Shown: positions 10,764-20,215 of the stretch, in pieces
Numbering within the stretch: position 1 is the first letter of the stretch
Layout of the letters: each line of letters opens with the position of its first letter
DNA from: Nitzschia sp. pyKryTriq1
Lineage: Eukaryota > Bacillariophyta > Bacillariophyceae > Bacillariales > Bacillariaceae
Assembly (NCBI GenBank): GCA_956465555.1
Contig: OY101117.1
Span: 2,170,001-2,234,000 of the forward strand
DNA: 64,000 nt
Reading direction: 5' to 3'
Program-made: the position numbers and the translations under genes
Notes under the pieces: model-generated
What the model was told of the DNA's origin: nothing
What the model saw: the letters and a program-made list of their open reading frames with translations, nothing else
The model's database searches: none

Positions 10764-11536
10764 TCTTGGATTTACCTGCCCACATTATGCGTTTCAACTG
10801 AAACAAAATTGGCTCCTGCCAGTGCCGTCGTAGACCCCTATGACATTCTAACCTACCAATACTGAAGTATTCTTGTTGTGAAATCGTCTACTAGTAGAGA
10901 GGAAAAATCAGTGAAAGGCTCTTGACCCGTTTGAGCTATGATCGTTTTTATATGCTAATCTTGCCATCATTGTCATCAGATCGATAGATGATGCTCTTAC
11001 CGGAACAATATTACTGTACTTGATTTGATCCATGCATACTTGTACCGGTACTTGTACCCAGCGTACTCGTAGCACTATTATCTCCGTGGTCGACTGACTC
11101 ATTTGAGCCTCTTCAAGTACCTCAAGAGGTTGGGATCGGATGGATCGGAGACCAATCCAAATCTTTCCTCGGGAATGACATCAACATCACTTATTCTCGA
11201 CTATTTTCTCGTACGTTCGAGATCGCGGCGAGAAGGGCGAGAATGACGAGGTGTCGGGTGTCGGGTGTACTGTATAGTGAGGATGACAAGGAAAACGGGT
11301 GTAAGGCTCTGGCGGTCTTCACAATAATCAAAGCTACAGCCATATTCAATCGTATTGGATGGAATAAAAAGGGCGTGACAAAGGTTGGATTCCGCGAAAG
11401 TAAGACTGGGCGTTGTTTCATACCCCTCTCCGCACGCATTTTCCACCTAATTCAGCCCGCCTCATTCTACCTCGCTCGACTCATCGGGATGCACCCAATT
11501 CTACCGATTGGATCATAAAGTCTCACTTGAACGAAA
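10764..11536. other. Intergenic, no gene seen
   Basis: This 773-bp gap lies between two plus-strand genes. It has a GTAC-rich patch near 11035-11065. Short open frames on both strands at about 11190-11520 look like chance. Confidence 0.4.
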
Positions 11537-12880
11537 ATGATATTCTTACGGTATCTTCGGCGATTTTGGCTCGTGCATTCTATTTCATTACTTATCCTCT
11601 TCGGTCTCATACTATCTGGGGCAGCTTGGATGACATCGGCGCCTGCATCATCAGCTACATGCAAAACCTGTCCATGCGACCGGATGGATCTAACCAGAGC
11701 CACCCCCCTGACAGCACTGAAAGCAAAGAAAGATAAGAAGGAGGAAGATGACAAAGAAGAGAAAAGAAAATCTTCTGGAATTTTCAGCCGCTTCGCAAGC
11801 AGTAGTGACAAGAACGAAAAAGATACGAAAGTCACAGAGGAAAAGGAGGAAGCGGGCGGCATTATGCGTTCGATTACAAAGAGATTTGAGAGCCGGCAAG
11901 AAATTAGGGACGCGAAGAACAATGCAAGAAAAGACGCGAAGCTGGCGGAAATACTGGAAAAGGAATCGAAATTAAGCGGAGCGCCTTCGTATCTACCCAA
12001 ATTCAGTACGTCGGGCGTTTCATCCGCGTTCCGAAATGCGTCTGCCAGCCTGAACCTGGCTAGGGATGAAATCCGCAGCGTCCGAGCTGGCAAAAGATCA
12101 CTAACAGAAGAAGAACAAAAACTAGAAGACTTGCGCAGGCGGACAGAAGCTCAAAAACGGAAAAGAATCATCGCCCAACAATTGGCAGATCAGCGGACCG
12201 TGGACCGTCGAAAGAAGCAGCTGGAAGAACGCAAAGCCAAGACCACCAAAGAGGCCGAATCAAAATATGAAGATGTGGGTGGTAAGGGTGAGGGGGGCGT
12301 CGACTCCGGCAAACGCTCCAACCCCCTTAGTGTCGCTCAGGCATTTTTCTCGAACTGGTTTGAAGGCCAGAAGGACGAGGAATGGCTTGTCGTCGCACCC
12401 AAGACGAGAATTTCACCGGGTGAAATGGTCCCTGTCACAGCAGCAGGTTTGGACTTATTGTTGGTTGCTTCCAAAGATGGTTCGGCTTTGTATTGTATAG
12501 AAAATTCGTGTCCCCATCTGGGGACACCCCTCGAAGTCGGCGTTTTAGAGCGTCGCCCGATAGAAACTTCAGGAAATTCAACGTCAAATGACGCCTCCAA
12601 TGTCGATCCTTCACTGCTACAAGAAAAAGATATTACAAAACTTCTTACTCAGGACGGGTGTGAGGATTGCATTGTTTGTCCCCTCCACAAGACCGCCTTC
12701 GCACTGGAAAGTGGCGAAGTGCGCGGGGAGTGGTGCCCCTATCCGCCAGTGATTGGCAAAGTCATGGGAACCGTCAAAACCAAATCAACTTTGCCAGTAT
12801 TTGATGTGCGAACCAAGGGGAAAAACATCGAAGTACGCCTCAACACGCCTTTTAAAGTTGAAGATGGCGACGACGACTAA
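11537..12880 (+). CDS. Rieske [2Fe-2S] domain protein with N-terminal membrane/signal segment and coiled coil
   Basis: A single-exon 447-residue protein. It begins with a hydrophobic segment (about residues 10-32, SISLLILFGLILSGAAW) that could be a signal peptide or anchor. A highly charged Lys/Glu coiled coil covers about 60-240, and the Rieske domain lies from about 275. The ligand boxes are C325-P-H327 and C381-PL-H384, both complete, so a cluster can be bound. They are separated by 53 residues, against about 15-20 in ordinary Rieske domains. The tail (SGEVRGEWCPYPPVIG ... NIEVRLN) resembles plastid Rieske-like proteins of the PSB33/TEF5 kind, which suggests a thylakoid or plastid-envelope role; that comparison is from memory and tentative. 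Other options are a small soluble electron carrier or a nitrite-reductase small-subunit-like domain. Confidence 0.75.
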   Translation: MIFLRYLRRFWLVHSISLLILFGLILSGAAWMTSAPASSATCKTCPCDRMDLTRATPLTALKAKKDKKEEDDKEEKRKSSGIFSRFASSSDKNEKDTKVTEEKEEAGGIMRSITKRFESRQEIRDAKNNARKDAKLAEILEKESKLSGAPSYLPKFSTSGVSSAFRNASASLNLARDEIRSVRAGKRSLTEEEQKLEDLRRRTEAQKRKRIIAQQLADQRTVDRRKKQLEERKAKTTKEAESKYEDVGGKGEGGVDSGKRSNPLSVAQAFFSNWFEGQKDEEWLVVAPKTRISPGEMVPVTAAGLDLLLVASKDGSALYCIENSCPHLGTPLEVGVLERRPIETSGNSTSNDASNVDPSLLQEKDITKLLTQDGCEDCIVCPLHKTAFALESGEVRGEWCPYPPVIGKVMGTVKTKSTLPVFDVRTKGKNIEVRLNTPFKVEDGDDD

Positions 12881-13032
12881 TATAGATATGCCAATGCTAT
12901 ATCCAGCTCTTTCTTCTATTTTGGAACGATCCTGCGAAGCCGTAACTAGTTCAGTTGAGAAGTCAGAAAAGTCTAAGTTGAGACGGAAAAATGTATTTTG
13001 TTTGGCTAGTCTCAACTACTGTTGTGTTGTGT

Positions 13033-13746
13033 TTACGCCATTTCGCCCTTGACGGTCTCATCATCGTCAAGGTCGAATACCTCGAGCGTGATGTCTTTTG
13101 TGGCTTCATCGAGCTCTTCCTTCGTTATGCTTCGCTTACTCTCCCTTTTGCGATCGTATATGATGTAACCGAATCCGCCGACAACACAGCCCACTACAAG
13201 AACAATCAGAAAGACAAAGAACCTTTCCGTGCTATGCTCTTGTGTCTCAAATGCAAATTTCAATTCAGCGTCCGGCGCTGTCCCCTTTCGGTACTGGCAG
13301 TGTCTACCCTCAAATTCAGCATGACAATTGCAACCTGAGTGTGGTTCCCCCGATTGAATCTGGCTGATGCATTTTCCGCCGTTGGTGCAAAAGGAATAAT
13401 CGCTGGTCTTCTGCCCTTTCACGCAGGCTTCAGATTGTGGAGATTCACACTCCTTGATTTGAAAGGGGCTAGCCTCTGAGACAGTTGAACAGTCGCACTG
13501 GTACTGGCTTCGGCTGCCATCCTCCAGCCTCAAACTTAACCGGGTGCACTGAGCGCCATCAAAGCACGTCAATATTCCATCCGGACAAGTCTGGTAAGGG
13601 AAGGAACAATCTGCGCCAGCGAATCCTTTGTCGCAAATGCACTGTCCGCTTACGCACCGTCCGTTGACACTGCATCCAGTGGGACAATCGCCTGCCACAT
13701 ATGAGATGCCTAGAAGGAGCACTAGGAGCTTGTATAGAGCGATCAT
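13033..13746 (-). CDS. Secreted/type I membrane protein with EGF-like repeats
   Basis: A 237-residue single-exon protein. Signal peptide MIALYKLLVLLLGISYVAG is followed by three Cys-rich EGF-like units: CPTGCSVNGRCVSGQC...C (about 21-47), a second unit with CPDGILTCFDGAQC (about 52-97), and a third with CTNGGKC ... CNCHAEFEGRHC (about 105-150). One transmembrane helix (about 175-200, FFVFLIVLVVGCVVGGFGYII) and an acidic cytosolic tail complete it. The EGF signature GFAGADC/EFEGRHC is clear. It is probably a cell-surface adhesion or receptor-like protein; the ligand is unknown. The open frame upstream begins at TTG; ATG 13746 gives a perfect signal peptide. It is convergent with the Rieske gene (152 bp apart) and divergent from the adenylyltransferase gene. 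Confidence 0.8.
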   Translation of the reverse strand: MIALYKLLVLLLGISYVAGDCPTGCSVNGRCVSGQCICDKGFAGADCSFPYQTCPDGILTCFDGAQCTRLSLRLEDGSRSQYQCDCSTVSEASPFQIKECESPQSEACVKGQKTSDYSFCTNGGKCISQIQSGEPHSGCNCHAEFEGRHCQYRKGTAPDAELKFAFETQEHSTERFFVFLIVLVVGCVVGGFGYIIYDRKRESKRSITKEELDEATKDITLEVFDLDDDETVKGEMA

Positions 13747-14314
13747 GATCGAATTCCGGTACAGGGAGGTTACCTTCAACTACTATCTTCCGTTGATTGT
13801 TGATTGTCTTTGTCACTTCGTTGCCTAGAGTAGAGCGGTACGCGTAAAGGTATTTCCAAAAATCACATCATTGTCTTTCTTTTATGAATTCAACGCATGC
13901 ATGCATGCATGCATGCATGCGCCGTCGGTGCACCGCGGTGCACGGCCAACATTCCGGAAGCAGTTTGTTCGATCTTCGTTTCTGTATGATGCATTCAGAT
14001 CGCCTACGTTTCGCGCCATTATTCCAGTCGTGGATACTACACGATTAGAACGAACACAGAAATAGGAGCAAACCGACTGATTGGACTCTAACTCTGAACG
14101 CTGACGCCTGTTGATGCGCTGCGCGGTCTCGGAATTCCCTCTCAGTGTTGCTGTGCTACGCTGTATTTTGTCCCTCTTGTATCAAGGATGTACCGGTATG
14201 TTGGTTTACTTCCTGGCGGGGGGGCACAGACCCTGATGGTAGATGCTAGTAGAGTGTAGAGTGGCTCCTTGACCAGTCCTCTCATCGTAATACCGATACT
14301 GGCTGATTGATCTC
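13747..14314. promoter_or_regulatory. Divergent intergenic region with GCAT microsatellite
   Basis: This 568-bp gap lies between the EGF-repeat gene and the adenylyltransferase gene. It contains (GCAT)n at about 13895-13921 next to a small palindrome GTGCACCGCGGTGCAC (13928-13943). No coding frame is convincing. Confidence 0.45.
13894..13921. repeat. (GCAT)n microsatellite
   Basis: About seven uninterrupted GCAT/ATGC units, self-complementary and therefore able to form a hairpin. Confidence 0.9.
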
Positions 14315-15022
14315 ATGAAACGCCGGCGTCAAGTCTGCTTGTTTGGAACTTCGGCCAACCCCCCTACCGGCGATGGAGGGCACACGGGTATCGTCATGGC
14401 GCTTTGCCAGATGGAACGATTTGATGAGGTTCGAGTATTGCCGGTTTACAGACATACGTTTTCGACCAAGCGCCACTTGCTGGCTCCCTACGACCATCGA
14501 ATAAAAATGTGCCGTCTGGCTTTTCAAAGCCTCCCCAAGGCGGTGGTTTCGACTGCAGAACAAAAATCCTTCCAACGGATGGTCGAAGAGAGCATGACGC
14601 AGCAAGAAGTCGAGGCATTACGAGTTGGGACCGCTGATTTGTTGGAAATGTTGATGGAAGAAGAACCCGATACAGACTTCTATTTTTGCTTGGGAGCCGA
14701 CACCTTCATTGACTTGACAGGGTGGAAATGGAGGAGATCAAAGGATGTGCTGAAACTTCTCGACGGCCGACTGGTTGTACTGCATCGCAAGGGCATGACT
14801 AGTGATGATCTTCGGGACAGAATTGATGCGCTGAACAAAGCGGATGGCAGGGGACATGTCGTAGCGATGGAAATTCCCACATTGCGAAACGTATCATCAT
14901 CCTCAGTGCGATCGAGCACTGAAGAGGCAAATCTGTCAAGCATGGTGTCACCAGAAGTATTGGAGTACATGAAGGAAAACAAGCTCTACGCCTTCTCGGA
15001 AGATCCTTGCGAAGAAACTTAG
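14315..15022 (+). CDS. Nicotinate/nicotinamide-mononucleotide adenylyltransferase
   Basis: A 235-residue nucleotidyltransferase of the NadD/NMNAT fold. It would transfer AMP from ATP to nicotinate or nicotinamide mononucleotide, the last or next-to-last step of NAD synthesis. The N-terminal strand and ATP loop read FGTSANPPTGDGGHTGIV (residues 10-27), the counterpart of GxFxPxxxGH. The ATP-phosphate motif near the C-terminus is NVSSSSVRSS, the counterpart of ISSTxxR. The middle contains FYFCLGADTFIDL and WKW, typical of the substrate-binding region. It is intronless and starts at ATG 14315. No targeting peptide is evident, so it is probably cytosolic or nuclear. Its stop is only 44 bp from the stop of the convergent hAT-like gene. 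Confidence 0.8.
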   Translation: MKRRRQVCLFGTSANPPTGDGGHTGIVMALCQMERFDEVRVLPVYRHTFSTKRHLLAPYDHRIKMCRLAFQSLPKAVVSTAEQKSFQRMVEESMTQQEVEALRVGTADLLEMLMEEEPDTDFYFCLGADTFIDLTGWKWRRSKDVLKLLDGRLVVLHRKGMTSDDLRDRIDALNKADGRGHVVAMEIPTLRNVSSSSVRSSTEEANLSSMVSPEVLEYMKENKLYAFSEDPCEET

Positions 15023-15066
15023 TTTAATTTAAATGATGTTTCATGGGAATAGCTCTGGGGACATGA

Positions 15067-17112
15067 TTATTCTTCGAAAATCCAGCTGTTCTGGTACAGA
15101 AAGTCACTGTCTTGGGGCAAGTCGTCCGATAGCGTGTATCGTCGGGAAGCAATCGCACTCTCTTGGACACTAAAGGCCATTCGTGGACCTGCAGATGTTG
15201 CTGGAATTGCAAGGTAAACTTTAGCCAGCTTCCAAAGAGTGGGAAATGCGACACGGTGGCTCTTCCACCATGACAGAGGGTCTTCTTTACCATTCTCGGT
15301 CCGCATCCCCACAGTAGAATCTGACCGATACAGCTTGAGCTCGTTCATGCAATCAATCTTCCACGCATTTTCGTCCTTTACCGGGCCACTCTCTAGAACT
15401 CCAGCGTACTGATCGAAAATGTTGTCTTTTGTTTCCTCTCGCTTGCCTTCTTCCTTCTGTGCTACACCTCTGAGAATTGAAGCCGCCGCCGCATCTCCCG
15501 CAGCTTCTGGAGATTTCTTCTTTGTTTGATGTGGCTTCGAAGAGCTGTCTAGCGCAACCATTTCTTCGAGGATAATTTTCCAGAGTTTTTCTTTGTCTTC
15601 ATCATCTGCCAGAACTTTTAGTTGTTTGAATCTAGGATCCAGCGCATGCGCGAGAAGAAAGTGTTTGTGAAGTCCCGGAGAAGTCTTCGGGTCGCCTGAA
15701 GCCACAGTGACACCTTTTCCGAACTTGGCTTCGAAACTCTTCAATATCTTGGCCACGAGGTTTGATGAGGTCCCAACGGCTTTCACCAAACGCGAGAATT
15801 CGCTGTGGGCCACGAATAGGATAAAAGGAACAAGAGAGGCAGTGCAGTTCGTGTTTCCAGTCAACATTTTGATTGCTGTAACAAATGGTGCGAGAGTATC
15901 CTTCATGAGTTTCAGCTTTTCCCAGTCGCCATCCTCCAAAGCATTATCTTCCGAATCATCGCCCTTGCTGTTGTTGGCATCCACCAAAGCCCTATGTGCA
16001 AGCAGACTTTCGATCATTGCAAAGCATGACCACCACCGACTGACGCTATCCGAGACAACAACGCTTGCCGACTTCATAGCAGACTTTCGAGCCTTATGCA
16101 TCACTCTACCGAATTCATTTGAAGTGGTTTCGCCTTCCACGTCGGTGGCACCAAATGCAGGGCTCAACGAAGAGTCGATGACCGACTGCAAGTCAAAGTC
16201 GAAGCATCCGATAAATGCGATATCATGTTTGGTACAAAACTCGTTTCCAGATAGATCCACATTTGATACGAGGTAGGTAATTCTGTCATGGATCTCAAAT
16301 TTCTTCAGATCTTCAGTCACAGTTGTCATAATCTCATCTACACTGGCGGCTCCAACATACTTTACAATGTCGAGGAAACAGTGGTAGAGTTTGAATCCCT
16401 TAATCCAACGAACAGAAACGTAAGCAGAATTCTGATTGCTCTGGTTCTCCCAGAAATCGATGGACAACACCACATCTTTGGCTTCCTGGAGCTTCTCCTT
16501 GATTGTAACTTGCGCTTTCTCGACTGCCTCACTGGCGTTGCTCCGGGCAACTACTGCGCTGGGCACGAATCTACCACCCGCCCGTCCTACGTTGCCACAT
16601 GCCTCCGCAAAGACTCTCATCGCCGGTTGGTCCAAATCGGAGAAGGGTCGATTCGCAGCAATGCAATACATGGCCTGCGCCATTTCTGCCGCCTCAATGG
16701 GCATGGCCGCTTTCTTCTTGGCTTTCTTGGGCTTCTTTTGGCGTGCAGGAGAACCAGCACCGGAGGAGGCGCTCCGTTTCTTGTGAGCTGTTTCCTCGAC
16801 TCCTTGTTCAGATTCTTGAATCTCTTGGAGTCTATCAAATACGACAGGGTGAACGGCTTTCATGTGTCGTCGAAGATTGGTCGTTCCACTGTTGTGGCTA
16901 ATCAAGACGTAGCCGCACACGTTGCAAACCGCATACAGCTTGCCTGCTTCGTTCCTCTTGTCAATGGCGATGTGGAATCCTCTCCAAAATGTGGCATGCT
17001 TCTTCTTGGGTGTTGGAGTGCACTTTCCAACCCACTCAGCGTGTGGCTGCGTGATATCCACCCCATCCACAATGATACTGGTACTCGTATTGGTAGGATT
17101 GGTTTCACTCAT
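15067..17112 (-). CDS. hAT-family transposase-like protein (BED finger + dimerisation domain), possibly domesticated
   Basis: An intact 681-residue single-exon frame with the architecture of hAT transposases. A BED zinc finger lies near residues 60-90 (CNVCGYVLISHNSGTTNLRRH then MKAVH). An RNase H-like core begins near VVLSIDFWENQ (first Asp present). The C-terminal dimerisation domain carries DPLSWWKSHRVAFP and YLAIPATSA. Several hallmark residues differ from active hAT proteins. The second acidic block reads SNVDLSGNEF, the usual CxxH box reads CFDFDLQ (His lost), and the usual SER after IPATSA is GPR. A Lys-rich linker (QKKPKKAKKKA) looks like a nuclear signal. There is no room for a terminal inverted repeat on its 3' side, since the adenylyltransferase stop is 44 bp away. 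Together this favours a host gene derived from a transposase over a mobile element. Confidence 0.75.
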   Translation of the reverse strand: MSETNPTNTSTSIIVDGVDITQPHAEWVGKCTPTPKKKHATFWRGFHIAIDKRNEAGKLYAVCNVCGYVLISHNSGTTNLRRHMKAVHPVVFDRLQEIQESEQGVEETAHKKRSASSGAGSPARQKKPKKAKKKAAMPIEAAEMAQAMYCIAANRPFSDLDQPAMRVFAEACGNVGRAGGRFVPSAVVARSNASEAVEKAQVTIKEKLQEAKDVVLSIDFWENQSNQNSAYVSVRWIKGFKLYHCFLDIVKYVGAASVDEIMTTVTEDLKKFEIHDRITYLVSNVDLSGNEFCTKHDIAFIGCFDFDLQSVIDSSLSPAFGATDVEGETTSNEFGRVMHKARKSAMKSASVVVSDSVSRWWSCFAMIESLLAHRALVDANNSKGDDSEDNALEDGDWEKLKLMKDTLAPFVTAIKMLTGNTNCTASLVPFILFVAHSEFSRLVKAVGTSSNLVAKILKSFEAKFGKGVTVASGDPKTSPGLHKHFLLAHALDPRFKQLKVLADDEDKEKLWKIILEEMVALDSSSKPHQTKKKSPEAAGDAAAASILRGVAQKEEGKREETKDNIFDQYAGVLESGPVKDENAWKIDCMNELKLYRSDSTVGMRTENGKEDPLSWWKSHRVAFPTLWKLAKVYLAIPATSAGPRMAFSVQESAIASRRYTLSDDLPQDSDFLYQNSWIFEE

Positions 17113-18369
17113 ACTGACAGACGATGACGCGTGCCAGTAGTGGAAGCGTTAGGTTGGGCTTGGAGGGTCCGAGGTGATGGTACAGGTAGACTACGTGGGG
17201 CTTGCCGGGTCTTTGAAATGTGTAATTGTTGAACGGCGAAAAACAGAAGAGCAAAATGCGATCGATGCAATGATCAATGGTGATGATGTTATGCTTGGAA
17301 AATCTTTCAAGCTTGTGTCATCGTGCAATCAAGCATTCGATCCGTCGCAAGAGAAAACGAAGACGTGGGGACCGCTTTACGCCGCGCGGAGAGCAGTCCA
17401 GGGTCCTGGATCCGATCCGCAGGCCCAGCCCGATGGCAAGCTCAAACCTCTAGCCAGTCGTCATCGGCTCGGCTTGTCTGTCGTCCTCGCGCGGACTTGA
17501 TTGGTACGGTACAGTACTGGAGTGAGCATACCGGTATGTACCAGGTACAGAGTACCAGTACATTACCCCGGAAATACAACGAAGTACTGTAGTACTTCCT
17601 GGTAGCATGCCCACGCGGTCTACGTGGGCGCACCATGCGATTGAATAGGTTCGCTCTCGTGTAATGTCGCATTTGCGCCTGGCACGAAATGGTACGAGAT
17701 ACAACCAAAAGTAGCACTCGGAGTTGTATAATTTCAATGAAAATACAACTGGCACCGCCCTAATAATATCCCAAAATACAACTGCTCGCTTCTCATAAAA
17801 AGAAGGAAGAATACGACCCCCAAAGCTGCATTCTCAAAGCTGCATTCTGCTGACCCAGGGGTCCATAGCTCAGATGGGGTATGAAGCTTCGAGCTCCTGC
17901 GCGCAAATTCACTAAGAGTGCTTTCAACCATGTTAGGCCCGGACCTTGCGGGCTATCGCGTGTTTTCTCGTGTTGTACGATTCGCTAGATAACACCGTAG
18001 TGAAAAATTATCTCCGGATTACGGTCGGAACACGCACTATTTCCAGACGACCTGGGTCAGTGATGCAGTCCGAATAGACGTTGTTCAAATGAATATGCGC
18101 TTTCGGATCATGGGGATGCGGCTGGAAGACGATGAAGACATCGGTGATCGTTGAGAAGGTCATTGTCGTTGTTGGAAGATTGGGGACTAAAAATTGCGCT
18201 CTCAGCAAATATCGATCAAGTACAGCGGGTGTCGTAGATACCCTTAGGCAAATCCGTTTCGCTGAGTTGAGGAATAGTTGTTGGGGTCGTAACCTGTCGT
18301 GGTCCTTTCAGTACCGATACAATACAATAGTAAAGTAGAGGTGCGGTGAAAAGAGTGAGCTATTTTAGA

Positions 18370-18407
18370 TTGTTGTTGTTGTTGTTGCTGTTGCTGTTGT
18401 TGTTGCA
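18370..18407. repeat. (TTG/CTG)n trinucleotide repeat
   Basis: About twelve TTG/CTG units; read on the minus strand they give a poly-Gln string in a frame with no other protein-like content. Confidence 0.8.
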
Positions 18408-18503
18408 AATGCTTCTCATTCCTTTTGAATGTTCGTCGGATGATGACTCGCGCATGATTCAATTTGTGAGTCGTCTGTCTGTGGTGCGTAGATTCGGTTG
18501 ACA

Positions 18504-19176
18504 CTCGCTGAGAGTTACAACGAGAGAGTTACACTCCTAAGGAGAGTTGTTACACAATATGCCCCGACACCACCCAGACCTCTCCATGTGACCTCGAGCT
18601 CCAGCAAAGGAGCGGCGGCCAGACGAAAAAGAACACGTGGTGTCAATCGGAACTTGTCACTTGATCGGAATCATCATGCTGGAATCCCACCCTTTTTCTT
18701 TTTAACTCAAGTAATGTAAACCTTCGTCTCAAACTCGAGATTATGACAATGTTATTCTACCTTTGATAACTCCATTTGTTGGATTTGGATCTTTGCTCTC
18801 GCCGATCAGTCTTGGAACTGCCGGATCCAATTAATCATATCGCTCCCAATCTTTCCTGTTATGGTAGTCTTTCGCTCCGTTTAGGGAATCACAATCGTTG
18901 GATTGCATTGTTCATTCTTCATGTATAGTAAACAATAGTTTCCGCTGGAACGTCGCTTCCAAGACCACCGTCCGATTGAATCGCAGACTCATCCGATTGG
19001 ATCTCCATTTGGGACTGTTTCTGTACATCGCGAATCCAATTCACGACATACAGTACAGCACTGTACTGTAGAGTAGTTTCGTGATGACGTGTGGAGTCTG
19101 TCCGTCGGCAGTAAGAGTTACATTCTCAGTAAGAGTTACACGGTAGCTCCAGATACCACCTGTAACTCTCAGCGAG
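18504..19176. repeat. Inverted-repeat-bounded segment, candidate non-autonomous element
   Basis: CTCGCTGAGAGTTACA at 18504-18519 recurs exactly, reverse-complemented, at 19161-19176. Additional GAGAGTTACA-like copies cluster at both ends (18530-18555 and 19112-19140). The 673-bp interior encodes nothing recognisable. I could not find a clear target-site duplication. Confidence 0.35.
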
Positions 19177-20215
19177 AACTGGCTGTACTGTACCAGTACT
19201 TACTGTACGTGTGCTTGTGGTGCGGTGTTGGGTGCGTTGGGGGGTACAAGTACCGGTAGCGAGTGAGGTGGAGGAGGGAGGGGGTACGTAGGTTTAGTAC
19301 TGGGTCTACATGGTTGTGCGGAGCGTTGTATTCCTGGGTGGTACATCCACAGTACCAGTACTCATACCTGGTACGCCGGTACCCGCCCCTGGTACCTGGT
19401 AGAGTACGAGTACAAAGTACAGTTCAAGTACAACAGTGGTACAGTGGTACTTCGCACAGTAGGAGGGTCCGCACCAGCAGGAACAGTACAGGTAGCTGCG
19501 GGACTTGTACTGACTGTACCAGGTCTACTGTACTGTACTGTCTACTGTACGCTGTACTGCCCTGCACTGCACTGCACTGCACTGCACTGTAGTTACTACT
19601 TGTTCGTGGTGCGTGGGCGGGATAGGTCGGTGTTGGCGGGTCCCCGCCCGTTCAAATAATGTGTGAGGTGGCACGTGTTCTTTTTTCTCGCTTCTTCGGC
19701 GAGCGGTGCCAATGAAGAACATTCTGTTCATCGGCGGGAGCCAATTTTTCGAAACTATATTATTGCGATGTATCGCTCGCTACTGTATGAAACCCGCCCG
19801 TGCATCCCACCCAGGGTGAGACTGCATCTGTCAGATAGAGCGAGCACCTCTCTACTACCGGTAGAGCTAGAGTAGAGACATTAGACATCTACGACTACCG
19901 TACCTGGTACCGGTAGATAGACTACTAGCTAGTCGAACCACACGAACTACAGCTCACTCCAGAGAAGATAGTAGGAATATAGGTAGACGATTTTTCCTTC
20001 TTGCCTCCCAACATGCCCACAAACGAAACTGCGCTCTGGTAGACGATCAAGTTTAAAGCTGTACTGGTAATACTAGACGAAGATCAATTCTACTGGTTCA
20101 GGTCTCTAGTAGTGTAGGTCCAATTTTTAACTCCCTACGTACATAGTAGCTGATATAACATGATACAACATGAAGCACAAGAATTCGAAGTGGTGGGCAC
20201 ACTCCCTTGGACTTT

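Larger units (their letters stand above)
17113..20215. other. 3.1-kb gene-free region rich in GTAC palindromes and short repeats
   Basis: No credible gene on either strand. The tract 17505-17600 and especially 19180-19600 are dominated by GTAC, ACCGGT and CTGTAC words. (TTG)n lies at about 18372-18407 and (CTGCA)n at about 19563-19588. A 16-bp inverted repeat marks 18504 and 19176. A tRNA-like A-box at 17864 is not followed by a proper B-box. Confidence 0.6.

Noticed and set aside
17859-17905. tRNA-like A-box (TAGCTCAGATGGGG) with a GCTTCGAGCTCC further on
   Set aside because: The B-box lies about 20 bp too close and no cloverleaf forms; probably chance.
18244-18504. Minus-strand frame with a poly-Gln run
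   Set aside because: It is created by the (TTG/CTG)n microsatellite; the remainder has no protein-like content.
19180-19610. CRISPR-like or tandem array
   Set aside because: The repeats are irregular permutations of short palindromes without constant repeat and spacer lengths, in a eukaryotic genome.
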